Program-made: the position numbers and the translations under genes | Notes under the pieces: model-generated | Seen by the model: the letters and a program-made list of their open reading frames with translations, nothing else | What the model was told of the DNA's origin: nothing | The model's database searches: none | Shown here: positions 48,741-57,424 of the stretch, piece by piece | Numbering within the stretch: position 1 is the stretch's first letter | Layout: every line of letters starts with the position of its first letter | Assembly (NCBI RefSeq): GCF_024296925.1 | Contig: NZ_CP101125.1 | Location: 6,698,501 to 6,762,500, forward strand | Source: Pseudomonas nunensis | Lineage (GTDB): Bacteria > Pseudomonadota > Gammaproteobacteria > Pseudomonadales > Pseudomonadaceae | Reading direction: 5' to 3' | Length of the DNA: 64,000 bases

Positions 48741-48803
48741 AAGGGCAGCGGTAAGTTTCAAGCTTCAAGCGGCAAGTTGATCGGCGGTGTTGCTGCTGAC
48801 GTC

Positions 48804-48897
48804 TTCGCGAGCAAGCCCGCTCCCACAGGGGGTTTGTGTGGTGTCCAGAATTGCAGACACACCCTCAATCCAATGTGGGAGCGAGCCTGCTCGCGAA
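48804..48897. repeat. REP pair, family A, TTCGCG-first, 94 bp
   Basis: Arms at 48804-48827 and 48874-48897; the right arm reads GAGCGAGCCTGCTCG, two changes from the left. It lies between the convergent binding-protein and yccS genes. Confidence 0.9.
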
Positions 48898-48922
48898 GGG
48901 GCCCGCCCGTCCACCACAACAC

Positions 48923-51106
48923 TCAATCCTCGCTCGTATCCTTGATCAAATGCGCCGCCAACGTCCGCAACGGCCCCAACTGCCGGCAGATCAACGCCAA
49001 CTGCGTCTGCACCAGCCGCTGACCCTCATCGATCTCATCCGGCATCTGCTCCAGCTCATTGGCCAGCGCCTCTTCCGCATCACTCTGAATCGCAATCGGC
49101 AGTTTGCTCGCCAAACCCTGGGCGATCTCATCGATGCTCGCCGCCAGGCTCACCCCGGCGCCGTCGATCAAATGCTCGCGCACATCTTGCGGCAACTGCG
49201 TTTCACGGTGCGCGCCGAGGCCTGACAAGTAGCTCAGCAACGTGTGGGACAACACCAGGAAACGGAAACCGACGTCCGCTTCCTTCCTGAAATGCCCCGG
49301 CTCCATCAGCATGTTCGCCAGCGTGGTCGACAGCGCCGCATCGGCGTTGTGCGCGTTGCGTCGGGCCAGGCGATAAGCCAGGTCGTCGCTTTTGCCAGCG
49401 GCGTATTGCTGCATGATCTGGCGCAGGTAAATGCTGTTGCAGGTCAGTGTATTGGCCAGCACTTTGTTCAGGCGCCGACCCTGCCAGTCCGGCAGAAAGA
49501 GGAATACCGCCAGTCCGGCGATCAGGCTGCCGAGCAAGGTATCGAACAGGCGCGGCAGGAACAGCCCGTAACCGTCGCCCACCTGGTTGAAGCAGAACAA
49601 CACCATCAAGGTAATCGCCGCTGTCGCCAGGGTGTAGCGGGTGGTGCGGTTGATAAAGAACACCACCCCGGCAGCAATGGCGAAACCCGACTGGACCAAC
49701 GGGTTCGGGAACAGGTCGAACAGCGCCCAGGCCAGGGTCAGGCCGATGGCGGTGCCGATGATCCGCTGCCCGAGTTTGCGCCGGGTTGCGCCGTAGTTCG
49801 GTTGGCAGACAAACAGCGTGGTGAGGATGATCCAGTAACCCTGGGACGGGTGGATCATATGCACCATGCCGTAGCCGATGCTCAGCGCCAGAGGCAAACG
49901 CAGGGCGTGGCGGAACAGCAGCGAGGTCGGCGTCAGCTGCGTGCGCAAGCGCAGCCACACATCCTTGAGGTTGCGCGGCGAGCGGTCGAGCAGGCTGCTG
50001 TCGGTGGCGTCGGCGAGGGCATCTGGGTTGCTCGCGTCGCTGAGCAAGCGGTCGAGGGTGCCAAGGTTGGCCGCCAGTGCGCGCAAGGAACGCAGCAGTC
50101 CGCGCCAGGCCGGGTTGCTCTGGATGCGCAGGTGTTCGAGGGAGGCGTGCAGGTCGCCCAGGGCTTCGGCGAAGCTGGCGTCATACACGAAGGGCTGGCG
50201 CATCTGGATCGATTCCGCCAGCGCCCGACAGGCTTTGCCTTGCTGGCGCAGCAGGCGCTGGCAGCGGAACATTACGTCGCTGTGGAAGAACGCGTCGGCC
50301 AGGGCGTTGTAAGGGTAGTGCGAGGAACTGGCGCGCTCGTGGATGTCCTGGGCGAGGAAGTACAGCTTGAGGTAACGACTGACTTTCGAGCCCGGCCGAC
50401 CATTACCAACCCGGTGCAGAATGATTTCCTTGGCGACGTTCAGCGCCGCCACCACCCGGCCGTTTTGCTGGGCCAGTTCCAGGCGCCGCGCTTCCACGTC
50501 CATCTGCCGGATCGGTTCGAACAGCGACGATTTGAGTTTCAGGTACAAACCCAGTTCACGGAACAATCGCGCCAGGCTCTGCTGCACCGGCTGGTTGGAA
50601 AACATCGCCTGCCACAGCACCGAAAGCAATCCGTACCAGGCCGCACCGGCCACCAGCAGCACCGGTTCGTGCCAGAAATCGGTTACCGCGCCACCGCGCT
50701 GGTCCACGCCGATCATGGTGTAGACCGACAGGATCAGCGTCGCCGAGGCAATCGCGCCATAGCGTTCGCCAAGGGCGCCGAGCATGGTCAGGCCGAAGGC
50801 GGCCAACGCCAGGGCGACGATAAAGATGATGGGGTAGGGGAAGAGCAATTCGACCGAGAACGCGGCAACGCTGAAACACACCAGCGTCACGGCCAGCGCG
50901 TTGAGGCGGCCCTGCCAACTGTCGTCGGTCTCGGCCAGGGCGCTGGCGATGATGCCCAGGAACAACGGGATCAACAGGCCCATTTCATCCTGATACCAAC
51001 AAACGGCCATGCTGCCGGTCAGGGCGATGAACACCCGCACGCTGTAGCTGAATTTATCCAGCGCCCAGAGGCGACGCAGAGACTGACTAAAAGGGGTCGA
51101 TGACAT
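48923..51106 (-). CDS. yccS: YccS-family inner membrane protein (FUSC domain)
   Basis: 727 residues. Two blocks of membrane helices (about residues 20-160 and 395-520) each precede a large soluble part, the FUSC/YccS plan of aromatic-acid-efflux-type and putative fusaric acid resistance transporters. Recognisable stretches are MAVCWYQDEMGLLIPLFLGIIASALAETDD (in parts, about 33-62) and HPSQGYWIILTTLFVCQPNYGATRRKLGQRIIGT (in parts, about 418-451). Cargo unknown. A 619-residue forward frame across this gene is a shadow. Confidence 0.9.
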   Translation of the reverse strand: MSSTPFSQSLRRLWALDKFSYSVRVFIALTGSMAVCWYQDEMGLLIPLFLGIIASALAETDDSWQGRLNALAVTLVCFSVAAFSVELLFPYPIIFIVALALAAFGLTMLGALGERYGAIASATLILSVYTMIGVDQRGGAVTDFWHEPVLLVAGAAWYGLLSVLWQAMFSNQPVQQSLARLFRELGLYLKLKSSLFEPIRQMDVEARRLELAQQNGRVVAALNVAKEIILHRVGNGRPGSKVSRYLKLYFLAQDIHERASSSHYPYNALADAFFHSDVMFRCQRLLRQQGKACRALAESIQMRQPFVYDASFAEALGDLHASLEHLRIQSNPAWRGLLRSLRALAANLGTLDRLLSDASNPDALADATDSSLLDRSPRNLKDVWLRLRTQLTPTSLLFRHALRLPLALSIGYGMVHMIHPSQGYWIILTTLFVCQPNYGATRRKLGQRIIGTAIGLTLAWALFDLFPNPLVQSGFAIAAGVVFFINRTTRYTLATAAITLMVLFCFNQVGDGYGLFLPRLFDTLLGSLIAGLAVFLFLPDWQGRRLNKVLANTLTCNSIYLRQIMQQYAAGKSDDLAYRLARRNAHNADAALSTTLANMLMEPGHFRKEADVGFRFLVLSHTLLSYLSGLGAHRETQLPQDVREHLIDGAGVSLAASIDEIAQGLASKLPIAIQSDAEEALANELEQMPDEIDEGQRLVQTQLALICRQLGPLRTLAAHLIKDTSED

Positions 51107-51244
51107 GAAGTGCGAGGGCCTTCCGAGGCGATGACGCTAAATTGAGCCAGTAATGACGCCGACGCAATGGCGCCGATCACATCTGACAGCAAAATCTGTT
51201 CCTTGAGTGGTGAACATGGGGTTATCACCTTGAAATGAAATCCC

Positions 51245-51355
51245 CTGTAGGAGCTGTCGAGTGAAACGAGGCTGCGATCTTTTGATTTTGATTTTTTAAA
51301 GATCAGGATCAAAAGATCGCAGCCTCGTTTCACTCGACAGCTCCTACACAGCTCC
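51245..51355. repeat. REP pair, family C, with one duplicated end
   Basis: Arms of the TGTAGGAGCTGTCGAGTGAA type enclose TTGATTTTTTAAAGATCAGG. The right end has a second CAGCTCCTGCA-type 11-mer with one change. The inner part is close to the copy at 37904-38014. It lies between the yccS promoter region and the HI0933 gene. Confidence 0.9.
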
Positions 51356-51372
51356 TGCACCGAGTGGTGGGG

Positions 51373-52551
51373 TCAGGCGTATTGTGCGGCGGCGTAGCCC
51401 GAGGCCCAGGCCCACTGGAAGTTGAAGCCGCCCAAGTGCCCGGTGACGTCGAGCACTTCGCCGATGAAGTACAGGCCGGGGCTTTTCAGGGATTCCATGG
51501 TTTTGGACGACACTTCATGGGTGTCGACGCCGCCCAGGGTCACTTCGGCGGTGCGGTAGCCTTCGGTGCCGGCGGGGACGACTTTCCAGCTCGCGAGTTT
51601 TTCGGCGATGTCGGCGATTTCCGCGTGGGTGTATTGCTTCATCGGTTTGGAGACGAACCAGTTGTCCGCCAGCAGGTTGGCCATCTTCTTGGTGAAGATT
51701 TCCCCCAGTAAGGTTTTCAATTCGCTGTTCGGGCGTTCGGCTTGCTGCTGTTGCAGCCAGGTCGGTACGTCGTGGTCCGGCATCAGGTTGATTTCCACCG
51801 TGTCGCCGGATTCCCAGAACGACGAGATCTGCAAAATCGCCGGGCCGCTGAGACCGCGGTGAGTGAACAGGATGTTCTCGCGGAAGCTCTGCTCGTTGCA
51901 GCTCACCAGGCAATCCACCGACGTACCGGACAGCTCGGTGCAGAGTTCTTTGAGCTGATCGGTGATGGTGAACGGCACCAGGCCGGCGCGGGTTGGCAAC
52001 AAATCGTGGCCGAATTGCTTGGCCACTTGGTAACCGAAGCCGGTGGCGCCCAGGGTCGGGATCGACAAACCGCCGGTGGCGATCACCAGCGATTCGCAGG
52101 TCAACTGACCGAGGGTGGTGTCCAGCAGGTAACCGCTTTCGAGTTTCTCGATGGTCTGGATCGAAGTGTCCAGGTGCAGGCTGACGCCGACCTGATCGCA
52201 CTCGTTGAGCAGCATTTCGAGGATGTCGCTTGATTTGTTATCGCAGAACAACTGGCCGAGTTTCTTCTCGTGGTACGGCACACCGTGTTTGGCGACCATG
52301 CCGATGAAATCCCACTGGGTGTAGCGCGCCAGCGCGGATTTGCAGAAGTGTTCGTTCTGCGAGAGGAAATTGCCCGGTTCGGTGTACATGTTGGTGAAAT
52401 TGCAGCGGCCACCGCCCGACATCAGGATTTTCTTGCCGGCCTTGTTGGCGTGGTCGAGCAACATCACCTTGCGCCCGCGCCCGGCGGCGGTCAGCGCACA
52501 CATCAACCCTGCGGCGCCAGCGCCAATGATCACGACTTCGGTAGAGCGCAA
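51373..52551 (-). CDS. HI0933-family flavoprotein (YhiN-like)
   Basis: 392 residues starting at TTG (LRSTEVVIIGAGAAGLMCAL). The N-terminal FAD motif VVIIGAGAAG is followed by KAGKKILMSGGGRCNFTN (about residues 36-53), a hallmark of the family, and the C-terminal GEVLDVTGHLGGFNFQWAWASG (in two parts, about 360-382). The substrate is unknown. GAGG lies about eight bases before this TTG; a longer TTG start at 52569 is possible but has no such site. Confidence 0.87.
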   Translation of the reverse strand: MRSTEVVIIGAGAAGLMCALTAAGRGRKVMLLDHANKAGKKILMSGGGRCNFTNMYTEPGNFLSQNEHFCKSALARYTQWDFIGMVAKHGVPYHEKKLGQLFCDNKSSDILEMLLNECDQVGVSLHLDTSIQTIEKLESGYLLDTTLGQLTCESLVIATGGLSIPTLGATGFGYQVAKQFGHDLLPTRAGLVPFTITDQLKELCTELSGTSVDCLVSCNEQSFRENILFTHRGLSGPAILQISSFWESGDTVEINLMPDHDVPTWLQQQQAERPNSELKTLLGEIFTKKMANLLADNWFVSKPMKQYTHAEIADIAEKLASWKVVPAGTEGYRTAEVTLGGVDTHEVSSKTMESLKSPGLYFIGEVLDVTGHLGGFNFQWAWASGYAAAQYA

Positions 52552-52592
52552 AACGGTGTCCTCACACAAAATTCAGATTCACCGACAAACCA

Positions 52593-52683
52593 ATGTGGGA
52601 GCGGGCTTGCTCGCGAAGAGGCCAGCACATTCAACACAGATGTTGTTTGTCAGTCCGTCTTCGCGAGCAAGCCCGCTCCCACA
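52593..52683. repeat. REP pair, family A, TGTGGG-first, 91 bp
   Basis: Arms at 52593-52616 and 52660-52683, with spacer core CAACACAGATGTTG. It lies between dbpA and the HI0933 gene. Confidence 0.92.
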
Positions 52684-52710
52684 TTTGATCTCTGTCAGCC
52701 AGAAGATCTC

Positions 52711-54096
52711 TTACAGAATACGCACGCGCAACGAACGGCCTTTGATCTTGCCGTCGTTCAGGCGCTGCAGCGCCTGCTTGGCAATCCCGCGTTCCACAGC
52801 CACATACGCCTGGAAGTCGAAGATCGCGATCTTGCCGACCTGGGCGCCCGGAATACCGGCGTCGCCAGTCAGTGCACCCAGAATGTCGCCCGGGCGAACC
52901 TTGTCTTTACGACCCGCGCCGATGCACAGCGTGCTCATCACCGGTAGCAGCGGTGCGCCGCCCTGGGAGGTGAGGTTGTCGATTTGATCCCAGCTCAACG
53001 GCGATTGCTGCAGCTTCTCGATGGCCTGGGCGCGGTGCGCTTCGGACGGGGCGACGAGGCTGATCGCAATACCCTTCTCACCAGCGCGACCGGTACGGCC
53101 AACACGGTGAATGTGGATTTCCGAGTCACGGGCCAGTTCGACGTTGATCACCATGTCCAGCGCATCGATATCGAGACCGCGCGCGGCGACGTCGGTGGCA
53201 ACCAGTACCGACGTACTGCGGTTGGAGAACATCGCCAGCACCTGGTCGCGGTCACGCTGTTCCAGATCGCCGTGCAGGCCGACGGCGGAGATGCCTTTGG
53301 AGGTCAGGTGATCAACGGTTTCCTGGACTTGCTGCTTGGTGAAGCAGAACGCCACGGTGGACGCCGGACGGAAGTGGCCGAGGACCTTGGTCACCGCGCT
53401 CATGCGTTCTTCCGGGGAAATTTCGTAGAAGCGCTGCTCGATCTGCGTGTCGTCGTGGAACGCCTCGGCCTTGACGATCTGCGGGTTGCGCATGAACTTC
53501 GCGGCCAGTTGCTTGATGCCCGTCGGGTAAGTGGCGGAGAACAACAGGGTCTGGCGGCGTTCCGGGGTCTGGGCAATGATTTCTTCGATGGAATCGTAGA
53601 AACCCATGTCGAGCATGCGGTCGGCTTCGTCGAGGATCAGCGTGTTCAGGCCATGCAGCACCAGCGAACCTTTGCGCAAATGCTGCTGAATGCGACCCGG
53701 GGTGCCGACGATGATGTGCGCGCCGTGCTCCAGCGAGCCGATTTGCGGGCCGAAGGACACGCCGCCACACAGGGTCAGGACCTTGATGTTGTCTTCGGCA
53801 CGGGCCAGACGACGGATTTCCTTGGCGACCTGATCCGCGAGCTCACGCGTCGGGCAGATGACCAGCGCCTGGCAACCGAAGAAGCGCGGATTGATCGGGT
53901 TCAGCAGGCCGATGCCGAAGGCAGCCGTCTTGCCGCTGCCGGTCTTGGCTTGCGCGATCAGGTCCATCCCCTTGAGGATCACCGGCAAGCTTTGCGCCTG
54001 GATCGGCGTCATCTGGGCATAACCGAGGGAGTCGAGGTTAGCCAGCATGGCGGCGGACAGCGGCAAAGTATTAAAAGCGGTGGCGATGGTGGTCAC
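52711..54096 (-). CDS. dbpA: ATP-dependent RNA helicase DbpA
   Basis: 461 residues from a GTG start (MTTIATAFNTLPLS). Helicase motifs are AQAKTGSGKTAAFG (about 48-61), [22 protein letters not shown] (about 147-159), SAT, and HRVGRTGRAG (about 327-336). The C-terminal 75 residues form the DbpA RNA-binding domain (KVRPGDILGALTGDAGIPGAQVGKIAIFDFQAYVAVERG, in parts), which binds hairpin 92 of 23S rRNA, so the enzyme acts in 50S subunit assembly. The frame opens at a TTG at 54111, but the GTG at 54096 gives the family N-terminus. Confidence 0.94.
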   Translation of the reverse strand: MTTIATAFNTLPLSAAMLANLDSLGYAQMTPIQAQSLPVILKGMDLIAQAKTGSGKTAAFGIGLLNPINPRFFGCQALVICPTRELADQVAKEIRRLARAEDNIKVLTLCGGVSFGPQIGSLEHGAHIIVGTPGRIQQHLRKGSLVLHGLNTLILDEADRMLDMGFYDSIEEIIAQTPERRQTLLFSATYPTGIKQLAAKFMRNPQIVKAEAFHDDTQIEQRFYEISPEERMSAVTKVLGHFRPASTVAFCFTKQQVQETVDHLTSKGISAVGLHGDLEQRDRDQVLAMFSNRSTSVLVATDVAARGLDIDALDMVINVELARDSEIHIHRVGRTGRAGEKGIAISLVAPSEAHRAQAIEKLQQSPLSWDQIDNLTSQGGAPLLPVMSTLCIGAGRKDKVRPGDILGALTGDAGIPGAQVGKIAIFDFQAYVAVERGIAKQALQRLNDGKIKGRSLRVRIL

Positions 54097-54173
54097 GGGA
54101 CTGGCCTGCAAAACAAAATGTCGCGCAGTGTATCAGGCCTGCGTGTTGCACCTGCAAATTCTGGACGAGAAGC

Positions 54174-54505
54174 ATGTAGCAGCCCCCGAGGGCGGTCCCG
54201 CAGACGCGCAACTCCGCCTCGTATTTGTAGCAGCTGCCGAGGCACGAGGCCGCGTCGGGCTGCGAAGCAGCCCCAAGTGCGGTCCCGCAAGCGCGCAACG
54301 CAGCCTCGTTTTTGTAGCAGCTGCCGAGGTACGAGGCTGCGTTGGGCTGCGAAGCGGCCCCCGAGGGCGGTCCTTCGGACGCGCAACGCAGCCTCGTATT
54401 TGTAGCAGCTGCCGAGGCACGAGGCTGCGTCGGGCTGCGAAGCGGCCCCCGAGGGCGGTCCTTCGGACGCGCAACGCAGCCTCGTGCCTCGACAGCTGCT
54501 ACATC
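54174..54505. repeat. Tandem array of family E palindromic repeats (about 3.8 units of 87-88 bp)
   Basis: Units start with GTAGCAGCTGCCGAGGCACG near 54224, 54311 and 54399, with a degenerate partial unit before them. Each carries two internal hairpins (GGGCTGCGAAGCAGCCC type; GCGGTCC...GGACGC type) and CGCAACGCAGCCTCG. The array ends with the mirror arm CGTGCCTCGACAGCTGCTAC (54484-54503). A forward frame runs through it and encodes repeats such as LVFVAAAEARG, but it is REP-derived. It ends directly at the stop of the next gene. Confidence 0.9.
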
Positions 54506-55931
54506 AGTGTTCTATGTCGTGTTCGCGACTGACCACCCGTCGACCATCATTTGGTGAAAGCTGGGAGAAGATCGTCGCGGCCAGCATCGCCATGATTCCG
54601 ACCGTTACGAACGTCAGTTGGAACGCGCCCAGCACCGTTTCCACACCATCGTTGCCGATTTCCGCCGTAAACCCGCCGAGCAGCGCACCGGCGCACGCTA
54701 CGCCGAGGCTCAAGGACAATTGCGCCACCACCGACAGCAAACTGTTGCCGCTGCTGGCACTGGCGTCGTCGAGGTCGATCAGGGTCACGGTGTTCATCGC
54801 GGTGAATTGCAAGGAGTTGATCGCGCCGGCAATCGCCAGCATCACCAGCAGCAGCCAGTACGGCGTCTGCTCGCTGACCAGGCCCATGGCCGCCAGCATG
54901 ACGCCCAGCGCCAGGGTGTTGCCGGTCAGCACGATGCGGTAACCCAGGCGTTCGATCAGCGGCCGCGCCACGGACTTGGCGAACATCGCCGCTGCAGCCA
55001 GCGGCAACATGCTCATCCCGGCCTGGGACGGCGAATAACCCAATGCCACTTGCAGCAACAACGGCACAAGGAACGGTAGGGCGCCGCTGCCCAGGCGGGC
55101 GAACAGATTGCCGAGGATACCGACGGCGAACGTCCGGGTCTTGAACAACGACGGCGCGAACAGCGGATTGTCGATCCTCCCGGCCCGCAGCCAATACGCC
55201 GCCAGGCACGCCAAACCGCCGAACAGCAGCAACATGACGCGAAGGTGCGGCAGGTGCAGTTCGCCGAGGCCTTCCATGGCGATGGTGATCAGCACCATCG
55301 CCGCGCCGAACAGCAAGAAGCCCCAGCTATCGAACCGCGTACGCTCGCTGCCGCGCAGGTCGGGGATGAATTTCCACACGGCGTAGCAACCGATCACGCC
55401 GACCGGCAGGTTGATCAAAAAGATCCAGTGCCACGACAGGTACTGAACCATCCAGCCGCCGGTGGTCGGACCCAGCAACGGGCCGAGCAATCCGGGAATG
55501 GTGATGAAACCCATGATCCGCACCAGCTCCGAACGCGGGTAGGCGCGCAGCACCACCAGCCTGCCGACCGGCAACATCAAGGCACCGCCCAAGCCTTGAA
55601 TGATTCGGGCACCGATCAGCATGGTCAGGGTGCTCGACAGCGCGCAGAGCAGTGAGCCGATGCTGAACAGCAGGATCGCGCCGAAGAAGATCTTCTTGGT
55701 GCCGAAGCGGTCGGCGATCCAGCCCGAAGCGGGGATCAGTAGGGCGACGGTGAGCATGTAGGCAATGATCACGCCTTGCATGCGCAGCGGGTTTTCCGCC
55801 AGGTCCTGGGCCATGGCGGGCAGGGCGGTGTTGAGGATCGTCCCGTCGAGGGATTGCATGAAGAAAGCAATGGCAACGACCCACGGCAACCAGCGGGCGG
55901 TGACAGGGTCGAGAGGTGGGCGGTTGGGCAT
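54504..55931 (-). CDS. MFS multidrug efflux transporter, DHA2 family (MdtD-like)
   Basis: 475 residues with 14 membrane segments. Motifs are SLDGTILNTALPAMAQDLA (about residues 28-46) for the family start, GWIADRFGTKKIFFGAILLF (about 70-89) for the loop 2-3 antiporter motif, and GPLLGPTTGGWMVQYLSWHWIFLINLPVG (in parts, about 150-178). It exports drugs in exchange for protons. No membrane fusion partner is adjacent. The stop codon touches the tandem REP array, whose hairpins probably end its transcript. Confidence 0.88.
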   Translation of the reverse strand: MPNRPPLDPVTARWLPWVVAIAFFMQSLDGTILNTALPAMAQDLAENPLRMQGVIIAYMLTVALLIPASGWIADRFGTKKIFFGAILLFSIGSLLCALSSTLTMLIGARIIQGLGGALMLPVGRLVVLRAYPRSELVRIMGFITIPGLLGPLLGPTTGGWMVQYLSWHWIFLINLPVGVIGCYAVWKFIPDLRGSERTRFDSWGFLLFGAAMVLITIAMEGLGELHLPHLRVMLLLFGGLACLAAYWLRAGRIDNPLFAPSLFKTRTFAVGILGNLFARLGSGALPFLVPLLLQVALGYSPSQAGMSMLPLAAAAMFAKSVARPLIERLGYRIVLTGNTLALGVMLAAMGLVSEQTPYWLLLVMLAIAGAINSLQFTAMNTVTLIDLDDASASSGNSLLSVVAQLSLSLGVACAGALLGGFTAEIGNDGVETVLGAFQLTFVTVGIMAMLAATIFSQLSPNDGRRVVSREHDIEH

Positions 55932-55984
55932 GGGACCTCTTGCGGGAAAAAGGTGAATGCAATGTGATGGTAGGTCGCAATCCC

Positions 55985-56074
55985 TGTGGGAGCGGGCTTG
56001 CTCGCGAAAGCGGTGGACCAGTCAACATCGATGTTGAATTTGACGGCCTCTTCGCGAGCAAGCCCGCTCCCACA
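55985..56074. repeat. REP pair, family A, TGTGGG-first, 90 bp
   Basis: Arms at 55985-56008 and 56051-56074, with spacer core CAACATCGATGTTG, a perfect 14-bp palindrome. It lies between the MFS and TldE-type genes. Confidence 0.92.
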
Positions 56075-56086
56075 GGGTTTTTGTGT

Positions 56087-57424
56087 TTACAGGGTCAAGG
56101 TCAATCGGCTGACGAGCGCCCCCGGCAACAACGCCGACGCCGTCGCCCGCTGGCTATAGGTACTCGCCGACAGCAGCAACTCGCGCTCCTCGGTCAACGC
56201 TTCCAGTTGCGAACCGAGCAGGCTGTAGGCGCTGTCATCAAACCGCATGGTGCTCACCGGCGCCTGAATCTCGCCATTCTCGACCCAGAACGTCGCAAAC
56301 CGCGTCATGCCGGTCAGGCGCGCCGCCGGTTGGTCCGAGTAGTTCAGGTACCAGAGGTTGCTGATGTACAGCCCCGTGCCCAGTTGCTTGAGAATCTCGG
56401 CTTGCGGCAACTCGCCGGCCGCCATGTTCAGCGCGCTCGGCATTTCACCGCCGCCCGCGCCATTCGCCGTCAGACCATACTCGGCGGCACTGCGTGAACT
56501 GACCATTTGCGCGCCGGCCTTGCCTTCGACAATCAAGCCCAAATCGCTGCGCGGATACCCTTCGCCGGAAAACGCCGGGCTCAGGGAGCCGCTGACTTTC
56601 TCATCGACAGACACCAACGGGCTGAACGACTGATCCCCGGCGTAGAGCTTCTGCAACGGGCTGTTCTTGCTGGCAATCGACTGCGCCGAGAAACCGCCCC
56701 AGCCCAGCATGTCCATGATTTCTTCCATGGCGGCCGGCGCGAGGTAAGCGCGGTACTGACCCGGCGCCAGGGTGCGCAACGGCCGACCGAGAAACGCCAG
56801 TTGCTCGCGCGCCAAGGCAAAGCGTTTTGCAAAACCTTCGCTGTTCCAGTCGTGCCCGGCGTAACTGGCCTTCACGGCTTGGCCGTTGTCATGGAACAAA
56901 CTGAAATCGAAGTTGAAGCTGTTGGCCTGATGCCAGCCGAACGCACCCGAGGAACTGGCAAAGCCGCGACTGATCGGCCCGGCGGCGTAGAACCCCACCA
57001 GGTCCAGCCCTTCGGCAGCCTGGGTGATTTCGGCGACGACCTGCTCGGTGTCCGGCAGCGGGTGATCCTGCAGGTTCTTGCTCTGCCAGCCATTGTGATT
57101 GAGCAGCAGGTACGGGTCCGCTGGCAGCAGTGGCAGGGTTTCGCGCAGTTGTTGCAGACCTTCGGCCAGGCGTTGGATATCGGTTTCCGCATCGCCGGAG
57201 AGGGTGATGTTCAGGTCGGCGTGGCGACCCTCGTCGATCAGTTTGAAACCGACGCTCGCCTGCTGCACCTGCCCGGCCTGACGGACCTTGGCGTGGTTGA
57301 AGCGCACGAAGGCCGAGGATTCTGCGGCGTAGCTGAGGGTGAATTGTTCTGGCTCGCGAATCGCTTCGCTCAGCCATTGGACCAAAGCTTTGAAAGCGTC
57401 GGCCTGATTTTTCGACGTAGTCAT
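56087..57424 (-). CDS. TldE/PmbA-type protein
   Basis: 445 residues. The PmbA/TldE family is the non-catalytic partner of TldD in a heterodimeric peptidase. Family signs are SSGAFGWHQANSFNFDFSLF (about residues 158-177), LAPAAMEEIMDMLGWGGFSA (about 228-247) and the C-terminal NGEIQAPVSTMRFDD (near 382-396). It lacks the HExxxH of TldD. The start overlaps the TldD-type stop by one base, so the two are translated together. The better known tldD and pmbA of pseudomonads are normally single genes near each other elsewhere, so this is a second pair (inference). Confidence 0.87.
   Translation of the reverse strand: MTTSKNQADAFKALVQWLSEAIREPEQFTLSYAAESSAFVRFNHAKVRQAGQVQQASVGFKLIDEGRHADLNITLSGDAETDIQRLAEGLQQLRETLPLLPADPYLLLNHNGWQSKNLQDHPLPDTEQVVAEITQAAEGLDLVGFYAAGPISRGFASSSGAFGWHQANSFNFDFSLFHDNGQAVKASYAGHDWNSEGFAKRFALAREQLAFLGRPLRTLAPGQYRAYLAPAAMEEIMDMLGWGGFSAQSIASKNSPLQKLYAGDQSFSPLVSVDEKVSGSLSPAFSGEGYPRSDLGLIVEGKAGAQMVSSRSAAEYGLTANGAGGGEMPSALNMAAGELPQAEILKQLGTGLYISNLWYLNYSDQPAARLTGMTRFATFWVENGEIQAPVSTMRFDDSAYSLLGSQLEALTEERELLLSASTYSQRATASALLPGALVSRLTLTL

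Noticed and set aside
49244..51103. 619-codon forward frame over yccS
   Set aside because: Gln/Arg/His-rich composition with no domain signature, lying antisense to a clear membrane protein gene.
54047..54532. 161-codon frame encoding repeats such as LVFVAAAEARG
   Set aside because: It is the translation of the tandem REP array; the other strand gives similar repeats, so protein coding is not needed to explain it.
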